From: Paracentrotus lividus
Lineage: Eukaryota; Echinodermata; Echinoidea; Camarodonta; Echinidae
DNA length: 64,000 nucleotides
Assembly (NCBI GenBank): GCA_940671915.1
Contig: CALNVZ010003432.1
Location: 9,920,091 to 9,984,090 of the forward strand
Direction of reading: 5' to 3'
The notes under the pieces were generated by a model. The model made no database searches. It was not told where the DNA came from and saw only the letters and a program-made list of their open reading frames with translations. The position numbers and the translations under genes were made by a program. Positions 22,441 to 33,974 of this stretch are shown here, in pieces (within the stretch, counting starts at the first letter, position 1; the number at the start of each line of letters is the position of its first letter).

Positions 22441-24840
22441 TGCAACTTATTTTGATATTATTGCGACCTTCCTGGTTATGCGAAGAAAAATAAATGTTAT
22501 GGATTTGAATTACTATTGGCTTTCTAGTCTGTGACGATTTATGCGAGACGTTGGAAGATTGATTGTTCTAAAAGTTCTTAGTAAGATGATAGTACCAGAA
22601 AGATGTAGGACAATCATCTCACATTGGCAACTCTATTTATTTGATATAGAGACTAGTTTCATCTCATTTGTCTATCCTGTCAGAAGGAGAATCTCTCAAA
22701 TGCCACCAACAAATCCTTAGTTATGCGCTATTACCAACAAAGTATCATTTTACCGGGAATAATAGCCTCATAATTGCCCGGGTTTATGCATTCGGCAACC
22801 GTTCCCCTGAAGTCTTCGTCACTCAACACCACACGTCAGCGAGTACGTGGGACTATTGGTCGTAACAGGGCAAATCCAGCTTTCAAACTGGTGGGTGTGG
22901 GCAGATCTTTCGCCAATCAACTGAGGATCAGAACGATAAACTACTGAGATTTGGAGCGCCAATAATCCTCAGTCCTCGACAACTACAAATTGTTGGAGCT
23001 TTCTGCAATGGGACAATGCGCGTTATTGATTGCTAGATCAATTTTAGTAAATCCTTTATACAACTGACATGGTGTGCCATAGGATTGAGATATGGATTCC
23101 ATGGATGCCAGCTAGCTATAGAACACCTCAAATCACAATCTTTTTGCACTTTTTTTCTTTCCACTGCCTTGCTTAAATATAGGAAAATCATATGTTTTAC
23201 CTGTGGCCAGTCGTGTCGTATAAGATGACGATTGTATATGAGCCCTTTTACATCAAAACTATATAGGGCCTATTAGCAGTATATGTCTCCTTGTTATTAT
23301 TATTGTTTTATCACTATTTTTTTTTTGTGAAGATATATTGGATAATTGTAACTACGGTATTTTAAGTTTTGTAAAAACAGAATACGAATATAGCAAAAAA
23401 AATATTGTCTCGTCCTTTAAGTCGTAAAGCCTATTAAACACAATTCTTACTTTTTTTCTTTTTTTTTTTAGTTGTAAAATCTCAATTATTAAAGATCACT
23501 TGTTATAATGAGTTTAAAGAAGTGTGTCTTAGTAAATGGTATTTTGGTTATGCCATATTTAAAATATTTTGTTATTATTTTTCTAATAAAATTTTCGTAA
23601 ATAAAGCCATTCACTCTATAAATTTTCTAATAATCAGCTAAAAAAATTAAGTTCATTTTATATATAAGAATATTTTTACTTCCACTGAAAAAAAACCCCG
23701 CTCTATAATCATCACTTCACACTTATTCTGCAAATGAAGATATCTTCAGATCCCACCACAACCTCCCATCTATAAATACACATTTAAACAAATTTGACAA
23801 CTCTCCCATGACTTGATTGTAAAAATAGCCCTTAGGATGAGTAGTCCTAGACCAATATGTGGGACTACGATGACAAACCAAAATCCAGAGTTTCTTAATC
23901 CGATGACTCCCGCACATATTTCAAAGCGTGTGTACCTAATATCACGAAATTTCACCAACACGTGAGTGGTTAAAAATCTTCCATATCCCTAAGGTCCAGG
24001 GCCTAAATTGGGAAAATCAATTTCTGCTTTATGAGGCAGACTTAGGGTGGAAAAAAACCCAACCAAAAACAAAAATCATCGGAATTTAGAAGGAGGAGGA
24101 AATATCTAACGAATATGATTGGATAATTAGTTGTAACTTGGGTGGCAGGTAACGATAAATATGGTCTGGAGGTGCTAATTGAAAAGCTGTTTATGCACTA
24201 ATGGATTGGACCGGTTACTCCTGCCAAGAGTAGTTGAGGCTGGAATCCGATAACGTCGAGTGCAAACTGGAGAGGAGGGTCGGAAAAGGGGGATGGGTCG
24301 GCGCTATCATAAAGAAAACCACGAATCATATTAAATGCACAGGTAATGTTAACGGAGCGAATAAATGGATGGCGCCAAAATTATCAGATGATACAGCGCA
24401 ATAGGAGGAAGAGTCACGGCGCCGTCTAGGCCTACATAACGTAGGCCTATATTTTGGGATGCGGGAACTCGACATAATTATAGCATATAAAGTTTTTAAT
24501 TAATCTAGACATCTCAATATGAGGTTATTTTACACAACCATACTCTATGAATTTATTGTTATTATTAGTAGTATTATTATTATTATTATTTATTAAGTGG
24601 GTTTTTTTTTTTTCGTCAATAGAATCATACTTCCTTATGAATTTGTTGGGTATAATTATAAACCTACAATAAATAAAAAAATAAACTGCAATTTCTACAG
24701 GAGATTGATATTTTGTGAAAGCCAAATTTCTACCTCTCTGTACGCTACACTGCCATAGAGAATACTACACTTAAACGAAAATGATAGAAACATTTGTTTC
24801 TATATTTATTTTTCAATAATTCTATTTTAATACAAATGCC
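22440..24840. other. no recognisable gene
   Basis: AT-rich spacer with slightly higher GC around 22860-23000 and 24200-24440. Open frames at 22668-22865 (plus) and 23723-23961 (minus, two overlapping frames) carry no motif I know. A TAGGCCTACATAACGTAGGCCTAT inverted word lies at 24427-24450, and a TTATTATTA tract at about 24550-24592. Confidence 0.4.
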
Positions 24841-24867
24841 TACCCCCTCCCCTCCCCTCTCTCTTTT

Positions 24868-24904
24868 TCTCACTCACACACACACACACACGCACACCCA
24901 AACA

Positions 24905-24935
<31 letters not shown>
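24868..24935. repeat. (CA)n and (CT)n microsatellites
   Basis: CACACACACAC (24873-24895) is followed by an uninterrupted (CT)n run at 24905-24932. The 112-codon open frame over this region is low-complexity. Confidence 0.9.
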
Positions 24936-24936
<1 letters not shown>

Positions 24937-25551
24937 GCCTCTCTCGCTCTCATTTAGAGAACTGCTATTTTCAAGATATATTGAAAGTACACTTCACCTT
25001 TCTATTCCGATTTTATGGGGCGTTCACATTGATCTATTGGTGTCAGATAACTTTTTTTTTTTCTTCTTTTTTTTTTGTATTTTCGCCCGAACTCTAAACT
25101 TGGTAGAACACATTTTATTTTACTTCGCTTAATTTTCTGATTTTATTATCATTATTTGTTTTCTATAGTATATAGCTTTAGATTATATGATCAAGAGTAA
25201 TTGAAATATCATATATCCTAAATATTTTCCAATTCCTAAAATTAAGCAAAATTAATAAGCTTCTTGTGTTAATACCTTTCTTGTTTTAAAAAGTTTAAGT
25301 CTTGTAGTGTAACCGCAAAAAAAATTCTGTTGCTAGATTGGGAATGTCAAATATTACATGATTTGAAGGCGAAGAAAATGTAAACGCATCAAAGCTGAGA
25401 AACTGTGAATAAAATATCAATTGCTGCAAGCATCATTAGATATCTTTTTCTTAATTAAGAGTATTACCCGAATAGAGCAGGTAGCTGAATATAAATAAAT
25501 GAATAGGTAAAATTACGAAATCTTCAAAATATATCAAACATATCATTTCAT

Positions 25552-25688
25552 AAATAAAAGAAAGTTCAAGCTTCTACCAACCTAATTTGGAAAGGGGGCA
25601 AGCATTCATCTACTCCTGTAGACTTTCTCAAGCCAAGTTTGCCCCCTTTCCAAATTAGGTTGGTAGAAGCTTGAACTTTCTTTTATTT
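25552..25688. repeat. perfect 50-bp-arm hairpin (fold-back MITE)
   Basis: The left arm, 25552-25601, and right arm, 25639-25688, are inverted copies without a visible mismatch over 50 bases, around a 37-base loop. The arm carries AAAGTTCAAGCTTCTACCAA. A single diverged arm occurs about 0.7 kb away at 26368-26410. There are no coding frames. The perfect arms suggest recent formation or ongoing gene conversion between the arms. Confidence 0.9.
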
Positions 25689-26367
25689 GTGTAATACCCC
25701 AATCGATGAAAGTTTTCTGTGTTATATCATTTCATCTTTTGAAATCGATCGTTTTTTTTTTGTTTTTTTTTCAGTGAGACAGGTAAAAATGTTATCATTT
25801 GGGATGTGTTACCATTTGGGTGCGCGACAAACGTTTCTAACCTGTTGTCGAAAATCGTCCCAAATTACCAATCTTAAAAGATGACCTTGACAAATCATAC
25901 CGCGTTATGGTCATAATTGCTTTGGGGAAATATCGAAAATAGGGAGCGAGAAATTGAGAGAGAATGAAGTTCGGGGTTGAGCTTTCGGATATAATTAGGC
26001 AGTTAGAATGTCGGGTGTCGCCATCAAATTAAGGATATTTCTACAAATCCTCTTTTGAAATGAAAGTAATTCTACCCAGAGGCCTCCACAATTATTATCT
26101 TAATCACAGCTTGATAGATTGGTTGATAGGGGTCTATACGTCTAGTGGTTTATGTTTGGCAATGATACAGAATTTATATTTAAAAAGAAAGAAAAGAGAA
26201 AATATATCTAATTATATCGATGCCTCTCTGTTCAGCATCACGGTGGTAAGTCTATACCAAAATGTATTAGAGGTGAGAAAATTGTTGGTCAGATACATAA
26301 TTCCCCAATGTAAAATGCACTGTACACATTTTATCTACATTTTCCAAACAATACAATAATAAAGTAC

Positions 26368-26412
26368 GAAAGTTCAAGATTCTACCAACCTTTTATTTGG
26401 AGAAGGAGGCTA
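26368..26412 (+). repeat. single diverged arm of the 25552-25688 hairpin
   Basis: GAAAGTTCAAGATTCTACCAACC, then TTTGGAGAAGGAGGC, matches the left arm of the hairpin at 25552-25601 with a few changes. No partner arm follows within the next several hundred bases. Confidence 0.65.
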
Positions 26413-26414
26413 GC

Positions 26415-27380
26415 TCAGCATATTCATATATTCATATACATCAAATAACATCAATTTTCTTTTCAATTCATGATTTCCGAGTACTTTTGAAAAACAATAA
26501 CAATCACTCCTTGTTCTGATTTGAAATTGCACCCGTTGTTAAAAACATCCGCGCACCAAAACTTAAAATTCCCATAGAATATCATAATGTCAGATGGCAT
26601 GGAGGTAATTAAGACAAAAAGTACGTCGATTGTATAAGATGTTTCCTATAGGTTCACCTGGGGTAAATAGGATGCATCTAGTTACCCATGTCACGTTCGC
26701 GGAAAACTTCAGGTGACCAAGTTCATCCTGATGACAAAAGTCCAATCATTGCAATAAAAAAACAACCCTACTTTTATTACCTGATGATGTATCTTTATGT
26801 TGAGAACCAGAAGGACGTTAACTATGTGTTTGATTGCAATGGTGTAAGGCTTTTCTGCTTCGGACTCAGATGACATAGCGATGGTCAAGTACTCGGCGCC
26901 TAAAAGGGCGAAGACCTCTAATTAGACTATTTGAAAGCCGGGGAATGCCCTTAACGTGGTGATGTAATGGTTTGGAAAATAATTCATATAAAATCAATAA
27001 TAGATATTGAAATTGAGTTTCAGATATTATTAAATAAGGAAAATTCATTACTGCTTCAGGTGAGTCCCTTTTTAGAAGTACACGGAGTCTGTATTATTAT
27101 TATTATCTAGTTAGAGAATTTTATGGAGACCTTATTTCAAGGTGTAAGAACCAGAAACCGGAAGTTAATACCACAAAATCTAGTATAGTCTCATTCCTGG
27201 ATGATTTTAAAAATATCCAGTTGAATAACGTCACTTCATACTTTGAGGAAATAAATATAACATTACTATCTAGTTAGCAAAAAACAAAAAATATCATCAT
27301 TATAAACATTAATATTTCATGATTTTTTGCCTTTTCATTTTTAACACATACCCCTATGGAGGACTAATACGCTACTGTGA
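26415..27380. other. no recognisable feature
   Basis: AT-rich spacer. Two short open frames (26688-26873 plus, 26866-27048 minus) show no motif. Confidence 0.4.
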
Positions 27381-27383
27381 CCT

Positions 27384-27530
27384 GGGGGGCATTTCATCAA
27401 AGGACTTGTCAGATATTTTATCCGACAAGTTTGCTCTCAGCCAATCAGATGCAAGCATTTTAGTGGCTTGTAACAGTTTGTCGGATAAAACGTCTGACAA
27501 GTCCTTTGATGAAATGCCCCCCCCCCCCAG
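27384..27530. mobile_element. short MITE with arms of about 46 bp
   Basis: The left arm GGGGGGCATTTCATCAAAGG, then ACTTGTCAGA, TTTTATCCGACAA (27384-27429), is mirrored at 27479-27530 with one short mismatch (TAT against ACG). About 50 unique bases lie between. The unit is about 147 bp, ends in C/G runs of unequal length, and is non-coding. The open frame 27319-27588 simply crosses it. Confidence 0.88.
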
Positions 27531-27839
27531 AATGTGTACTGTGCGCACCTATGCCGCTCAGTTCTATTTCGAGAGGCGTGGTCACTAGTTGATCAGCATC
27601 TACTTATTAAGATAATTAAGGCACCTATCATAATCAGTTGGAAAAGGTGTGTCCATATTTGCTGCTGCGACGTTTGCTGTGGGTTTTATTTCACATTAGA
27701 AGTAAGACATGAGTTAAAATTAAGATAGGGTCTTATGTAAGAATAAGGGTTAAGGTTCATAATTTACTCAAGTCCTTTTTTTCCATCTCATTTGAGGCTG
27801 TATATTCTGAGCTACAATAAGTTTTCTTCTATCAAGGAA

Positions 27840-28115
27840 TATCCATTTTGCACCCACAGTGTCTTGCCTCTGTCAGTTTGTGTAGGATTCGAATGTAATA
27901 AGCCAAGGTGACCGTAAAAGAAAAAAAAAATATTTGTGAAATTTCGAGTTTCTCTTCGTCGCACAAAATGTAGCATAACTTTAATTTTACAAAAGTTAAT
28001 TATTTAAAACGAAATGTATCAACAGGAAAACTTATCTGGCTTTAATTTGATATCACATAAACATAACGTTTGCGAAGATTTCGTACCTAAATTATTTTTC
28101 CCGATTGTACCATAA
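27840..28115 (+). repeat. dispersed repeat, related to 35845-36095
   Basis: Words in the same order are shared with 35845-36095: CCATTTTGC, GATTCGAA, AAGGTGACCGT (AAGATGACCGT there), ATTTCGAG, AGCATAACTTT, TTTACAAAAG, CATAAACATAACG, TTTCGTACCTAAATTA and TTTTTCCCGATTGTACC. I estimate roughly three quarters identity with gaps. It is an interspersed repeat of unknown type, possibly part of a larger transposon. Confidence 0.65.
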
Positions 28116-28392
28116 AGATACTGTACAACTTTTACAGCCGCATGTGTCTTACGAACTCTGAGTGCTTTTTAAAATCCACTTTCTTTGTGACAAAGAATAA
28201 TAATCTCCAAACAAGGACATTTACAAGATTATTCTGATCCCTCATTGCAAACTTCAGATTTCTCATGAAATTAAAGGGGAGATTGCGAAACCGATATATC
28301 GTCTGCTAAGAGAGAGCCAGAAGGTGTTATCTCCATGTAATCACAAAAAACGAGCACCTTTTTTAATCACACAGAATAATTTTCAATCAAAA

Positions 28393-28562
28393 GGAGCTAA
28401 ATCCACTTTCATGACTTTTGTAACTTTCGGGAAGTAGGCATTTCTTCATCATAATCTTGGTCATTCGTCTGTGGAAATGTGATATTAAAATGTATATTTT
28501 CTTAGTATAGGTGCTCTCTGATATCAATAACTTATTTTAACATTGAAAGTGGATTTAGCGCC
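28393..28562. mobile_element. 170-bp MITE with 19-bp ends
   Basis: The left end GGAGCTAAATCCACTTTCA (28393-28411) and the right end TGAAAGTGGATTTAGCGCC (28544-28562) are inverted copies with one mismatch. The interior is AT-rich and non-coding. A related AAAATCCACTTTC word stands alone at 28172-28184. Confidence 0.8.
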
Positions 28563-29075
28563 TGTTGAAAGCGATCTCGTCACAATTTTAAATTTTTAAC
28601 ATCGTTATACTGAGAAAATTGTCGACTGTGCTCCCTCTACACCGGTACTCAAATCCTGAATCTGCAGTTGTACACGAGTTAATGCTTTTCTGGCTCTGAA
28701 CAAACTCTCTGAAATCATCCCCGACCAAGATGCTACAATTTTTTTCGTCACGGGGTGAGCTTTACGCGAAGAGGCAAGCGTAAGACGGGGTAAGACCTAC
28801 CAAATCCTACACGGAAGAAGCAGGGAGGTGAACGGATCACCAAGCCCCATTTTCAATTTGGAGAATGTCGAGGAGATTGAAATTGTTGTCATCGTCGATT
28901 TCGAGTTGAAGGTCGACACGCAAGGGGAAGATAGAGAGGGTAATTGTATGATTGGTAGGGGTACGACGGAGTGGTGGTGATGCGGTGATGATGGTGACGA
29001 TGGTAGTGTTTAAGTCTTGAAAACGTGTCCGTGGCACGCTCAGGGTTAATGTGATTCTTATTTCCCTGCCGGAAA
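28563..29075. other. no recognisable gene
   Basis: Mixed composition. A minus-strand open frame of 93 codons (28837-29118) crosses a GGTGATGATGGTGACGATGG region and shows no motif. I see no support for it as an exon. Confidence 0.35.
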
Positions 29076-29077
29076 AA

Positions 29078-29262
29078 CACACTGTCTCACACTGTGAACA
29101 CACCCAATGTGAACACATTATGACACAGTGTGTTCACATTGTGCCGTACTGTTTCCAGTACCGACACTGTGAAAATATGCCAAATCCACACAGTCGACTG
29201 TGTGAATACAGTGTACGAGTCCTTCACAATGTGACGACTGTGTGGATTTGGCCCATTTTCAA
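29078..29262. repeat. TGTGAAC/CACTGTG hairpin cluster
   Basis: ACACTGTG, TGTGAACAC and their complements occur about a dozen times. A perfect 17-base inverted pair, CCAAATCCACACAGTCG (29180-29196) and its complement (29235-29251), encloses 38 bases. Additional weaker arms (TGTGAACACA-TGTGTTCACA at 29094-29139) flank it. The block can fold into a branched cruciform. It looks like a transposon end region or a short palindromic satellite. Confidence 0.7.
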
Positions 29263-29331
29263 AGTGTTTCCAGTTTGGAGACAATGAGATTGACTCTGTG
29301 TTATTTCCGCAGGGTTATTACGATAATTACG

Positions 29332-29415
29332 ACAGTGATGATGATGATGATGATGATGATGATTGATATTTTGATGAAAATGAAGATGATGACAATAATG
29401 AAGATGAAGAATGAT
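29332..29415. repeat. (GAT)n microsatellite
   Basis: A run of GAT/ATG units (29337-29363) decays into GAAGATGATGACAATAATGAAGATGAAG. The frames across it encode low-complexity Met, His or Asp tracts. Confidence 0.9.
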
Positions 29416-29419
29416 GTTT

Positions 29420-30734
29420 GTATCAATAAGGATTTGCTTCAGAACATGACGCGTGAAAACGATCAAACTAATTTATGAAAGATGATGTGTTTCGTAAACG
29501 TGAGTTATTTGATTTAAAAAAAAAGCGAAAAGAATTATACCAAATTAAAAACTGGTATAAAGAACTCTTTTATCTAGCGATATTGATAACTGAAGAAGTA
29601 AATTCTGATGTTTATTATGTAAAATGGTGTGAGAAATAATATCGGTAGTTGCACTCATTCTAGTAAGCCTATTGACTTCTGGAAATCAGTATTTCCACTA
29701 TTAAAGCTATGAGGTTGATAAAATTCAGAAGTCAACCGCTTAATTGAACTACAAGCAGCTAAGCATCACAAGATAACAGGACTTACCATAACTGAGTAGA
29801 GGACCTATGAGGAAGATGACGATAAAAATGGAGTTGATAACGATGGTGTTTACTGTAAGCGGTCAAGAGTAATTTAATAACCCTATTCGATAATTTAGGT
29901 ATTTTTCATTCGCAAGGAAGGACTTTTGCCATTAAGTGCCATTAAGTGGTATCTCTGTCTTTTTAATGATTGTCACCATAATCACTTTGAAAGATAGTAG
30001 GCTAAGGCTGCATCGACACTGAGTTAAACAACTTTATCCTTGCCAATTTCTAGTTTAACAATGGCGTCATTTTAAGGGTATAAACGATAAAGTATTTAAC
30101 TCGTCGGGAAATTGATTGCTCTTTGCTTAAATCTGATACCATTAATTGCTGGTAGATGGCCATTACCCCCACGCCGCTAAAGGTTCTCTTATCGTGTGTT
30201 TAAAGATGTTAAGACGTGCGAAACCATTACTTGGGAAATGAGTCTATGAAAACAAAAACTATTAGCGGACGAGCCTGGATTTAAGATGGACGAGCCTGGT
30301 TTTTCTCAGACGACACTTATGCGGCAATTAACGTCTTATCCACAGTCTCCTTGTGCGATTAAGATTTGCCAGCGCAGATTTCATCCACTGATGACCGTGA
30401 GGTGATTGTGGGGGTGAGTTATTAATGGCGTTTTTCGTCAGGAATCCAGGTATAATGAGGGTAGAAGAAGCGGTGTATAATTAATGTATTCGAATTTAGC
30501 TTGCTCTGTTAGCAAAGAAAAGTAACTAATATACGCAAGCTTTCAGAAGCCTTATAAGACCCTTCGTATATCGAGACAGAGAGCATACCAAACGGGTAAG
30601 AAAGAGCGGGAGAGAGAGAAAGAGAGAGAGAGAGAGAACATTCTTAATGGAAGACGTGTAATAAAAGAATAATTAAATTTCAAGATTTAACTTTTTATAA
30701 CATGTATAATGATTTTATTTTTCGTAATTTTTCT

Positions 30735-30736
<2 letters not shown>
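29420..30736. other. no recognisable feature
   Basis: AT-rich spacer with a short GA tract at 30608-30637. I see no gene. Confidence 0.4.

Positions 30737-30737
<1 letters not shown>

Positions 30738-30795
<58 letters not shown>
30738..30795. repeat. poly-T run of 58 bases
   Basis: An uninterrupted run of T. If read on the minus strand it could be a poly-A tail of a retrocopy, but I see no recognisable retroelement directly beside it. The open frame to its right (30794-30994, 66 codons) has ordinary composition and no recognised motif. Confidence 0.9.
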
Positions 30796-30798
<3 letters not shown>

Positions 30799-30995
30799 TG
30801 GCGTACTTTCACTATATTCGCTAAATTTGAACATGGAATTTACACCAAAAAATATGACTGCTATTAATAGGTCTATAAAACGTTCATTTATTCGCTCTTC
30901 AAAACTTGGGCCTAATGCAGAAGATATTTCGGCTATAGAAAGTCTGTACAATAGACTCAAAGCCTATTTGAGCACTCTGACCGGGAAGAAGTGAA

Positions 30996-32160
30996 TATAT
31001 ATATATAAATTTACAACAGGTAATGTTTGTGACGTTCGCCAAGTTTTGAAAAACCGCAAGACAATAGTATTACATAACTTTTTATCGAAGTAAAAGCAAC
31101 AGTTTTCAACTTATAGTTTGGGATGGATAAACATTGAAATAACTATTCAAAGAGTACTTTTATATGCCTACTCCTCGCTTCTTCATTCCCTCCATCTTCC
31201 AAAGTGAATTATGACGCTCGTTAAATAGATTATAATTATCGTCGATCGGTAGGACACGAGGAGTAAAATAAGCTTCTTTACTTTCCTGAGTGAAATTCTT
31301 AATTGCTTAATTTGAATAAAAATACAATTTCACACCATTCGGGGGATGTAGCCGAGCGATTAAGGAGATTTTATCATATGAAAAAAAAGCTTTCGTTCTC
31401 GCTTTGTTCTTCAAAAGTTTTTCTGAAACGTTCATTTGACGACTTTTTCTTTAATCTCATCCATTATTCATTAAAAAAAGAAAATAATATTCTTTTTTAT
31501 ATTCATTCAAAGATAAACGCTTTATTTCTAGATAGGCAGCAATAACAAGCGCTATTAGTTTGATAAATCGATTGTTGCTCTTCGGCGGGTTTGGTTATTT
31601 GATATATTCCAAAACGATAAAAGGGATTACTATCTTATGAATGCGGAAATATGAAATAAAACAATAACGGTAATACCTTAAATGTGGAAATCATAATTAA
31701 CGACGCACTATTATGGAGACTGACGGATTTTAAATATTGTTACCAGTTATTGCCTGACTGAAAAGGAAAACAAAATATATTATACAATTTAAATTTAAAA
31801 TATTGTGGATATACGTTTTTGTTTCTTAAAACGTAACAGTGATATAGAAAGAATGGGGATTTGGATCTTAATGCAAATATTTCTCGAGAATAAAGACCTC
31901 CATATATCATGAAAATGTAAAACCACACGTCAGTTTCTTTAATTCTTTGTAAAAGATATTTCTAGGAAATATCCGTAATGAAGAAGAATAAGGAAAAATG
32001 GAGAAACGAGATTTGCATCTTTACGTTTATGTTACTTTAGAATTATAGTTCACCAACTTTTATTCCAAGAAATCTGGTTTTTCAAAATGCATTGCCGAAG
32101 TTGTCATCATACCTAGCTATCATCGATTAGTTCTGCTTCGTGCCTAGACGGAATGAAATC
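30996..32160. other. no recognisable gene
   Basis: AT-rich spacer with short TA runs (30997-31008). It contains the tRNA-like word listed at 31341. No other signal is visible. Confidence 0.4.
31341..31385 (+). other. tRNA-head-like word (A box only)
   Basis: GGGGGATGTAGCCGAGCGAT followed by TAAGG resembles the first 25 bases of a leucine/serine-type tRNA, with an A box TAGCCGAGCG at 31349-31358. No B box follows in the next 100 bases. It is best read as a truncated tRNA-derived SINE or tRNA pseudogene. Confidence 0.35.
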
Positions 32161-32324
32161 TTGTTGAATTGTTTTCTCTCGTCTCGATGAATCTCTTGAA
32201 AGATCAGCTGATCAAATTCAAATTGAGCGAATCGCTAGGAGAAGTGGAGCTGGAGGAGAAAAATAGAGTCCTGCTAAATTCTGCGTATCGGCGCTTTGAA
32301 AGATGGGTGTATTTAAAGAGCTGG

Positions 32325-32404
32325 AGATTGATAGAAAAGAGAGGGGGAGAGAGAGAAAGAGAGAAATGGAAAGGGAGAGAGGGATAGATAGAAATAGAAA
32401 AAAA

Positions 32405-32454
<50 letters not shown>

Positions 32455-32625
32455 GGAGAAAAAAAAACGTAAATGGAGAGAGAAAGAGGAGGTGGAGGAG
32501 AGATAGAAAGAGAGAGGGAGGGAGACGAATAGGCCTGGAATAGACAAAGCGAGAAAAGGGGAAGATATAAAGAGAGAGATAACAAAGAGAAAGAAATAGA
32601 AAGAGAAAGAGAGAGCAGCTAGTCA
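32325..32625. repeat. GA-rich low-complexity tract, about 300 bp
   Basis: The plus strand is almost entirely A and G, with pure (GA)n at 32413-32446. Open frames in both strands (up to 140 codons) are Arg/Glu/Lys-rich or Ser/Leu/Phe-rich and are by-products of the tract. Confidence 0.92.
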
Positions 32626-32879
32626 ATTATGTAAACATCCTCGAGCAGTAATTGGCCGCTAAAAGAAATATCTAGGATATTTTATCAGAGAGAGATCAAT
32701 TCCGTTAGATATACACCATGCAGATACAAAACAGAGCCGAAGTATCACTGGCAATACTCAACCAACAAAGTGTATCCTGCCTTAAAAAACGTTCAATTTT
32801 CTTTCATTTGTAACATCTCACATACTGAAGTATATCACGTACAATTTTATTCCTTTTTCTTTGGTTGTGATTGCCTCCA

Positions 32880-33100
32880 ACAGTACACTGCCTTCTAACC
32901 GCTGAGGCTGCATGTGGCCGACTGCCGCGAGGGAACGCAGGCCGACAGACGCGGGTGCTGACCTCCCCGGTATGCCGCACATAGCAGCAGCAGCGTGTCA
33001 CCACAATCTGCGGAGAGGCCGTTATACCCTGGATATGTCATCGCTGGCAATGCGGCGTGAAATATAGAGATGATCCCGCTGGGCCCCGTGTTTGTTTAAG
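32880..33100. promoter_or_regulatory. CpG-rich patch
   Basis: This about 200-bp island is rich in CpG and GC (GCCGACTGCCGCGAGGG, CGCAGGCCGAC, GACGCGGGTG, CCCCGG, GGCGTGAAAT). It may be a promoter or an old exon. A minus-strand open frame (32804-33004; CCYVRHTGEVSTRVCRPAF) contains HTGE, a word seen in zinc-finger linkers, but no second zinc-finger residue set, so I do not call it. Confidence 0.25.
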
Positions 33101-33104
33101 TTAT

Positions 33105-33614
33105 TGGGATAATCATACAGTAAACATCGCCGACAAATATGTATATAATTGGCTAGTTGAAATATTGCTTGACTCGATTTCATCCAAGATGAATTTCTTT
33201 CAGTTGTTTTCGTAGTGGGGAGACCTCGTCTCGTTGCTGATAAGTGCTCAACACCATAACGAACTCGAGACGGATCAGGCTATATTGTGAAGCAAATTTT
33301 GTGAACCATATTTTTCTTGGATCATTCGGATGAAAGACACCATAATGTATTATTTATTTAAACACCGTTTCCTCTTCAATCATTTGATACGTACACTCAC
33401 ATACACACACGCACTTGACCGGGAAAACCTATATTAAGAATATTCAAATTTAAGTGAAATGTTGAGAATTCTATTTTAAGTCCTATATATATATATATAT
33501 AACTCAGACGTAAAGAACATCATGCTGTATTTCCAACAAAGATTTTGTTTTCTCTTCTCAAATTTTCGGAAAACCTTTTCCTTTTTCAAGAGATAGACAA
33601 GATTGAACAATAAC

Positions 33615-33689
<75 letters not shown>

Positions 33690-33850
33690 TCACTGTTTTC
33701 TTAACAAACAACTTTATGGGGTTTTTTTTCTATGTATAATTCCATAAAGAATATGAATCAACAGAACAATATTTGCATTATATCATAGTTCATAAATGAC
33801 GTTTACTATATTTTTCTTCAAGATTTTAAAGTCAATTCTTTCCACTTACA
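33105..33850. repeat. spacer with a (TA)n microsatellite
   Basis: A pure (TA)n run of about 70 bp lies at 33617-33686, with a smaller one at 33487-33501. The rest is AT-rich DNA without features. Confidence 0.9.
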
Positions 33851-33851
33851 T

Positions 33852-33856
33852 CTCTC

Positions 33857-33897
<41 letters not shown>

Positions 33898-33915
33898 GCT
33901 CTCTCTCTCTTTCTT

Positions 33916-33954
<39 letters not shown>

Positions 33955-33972
33955 ATCTATCTATCTATCTTC
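33852..33972. repeat. (CT)n / (CTAT)n microsatellite
   Basis: (CT)n at 33858-33893 and 33924-33948 is separated by a TTTC stretch and followed by ATCT units. Open frames here are serine/leucine low-complexity. Confidence 0.92.
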
Positions 33973-33974
33973 CT

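Noticed and set aside
25300..25700. CRISPR-like or attachment-site interpretation of the hairpin
   Set aside because: The window is eukaryotic, and there are only two arms and no regularly spaced units.
30738..30994. Processed pseudogene with poly-A (poly-T on plus strand)
   Set aside because: No recognisable parent gene in the adjoining sequence and no target-site duplication found.
32204..32626. 140-codon and other frames in both strands
   Set aside because: They follow from the GA-rich low-complexity tract and occur in every frame that lacks a stop.
32804..33004. HTGE word suggesting a zinc-finger exon
   Set aside because: Only one linker-like word and no correctly spaced Cys2His2 residues.
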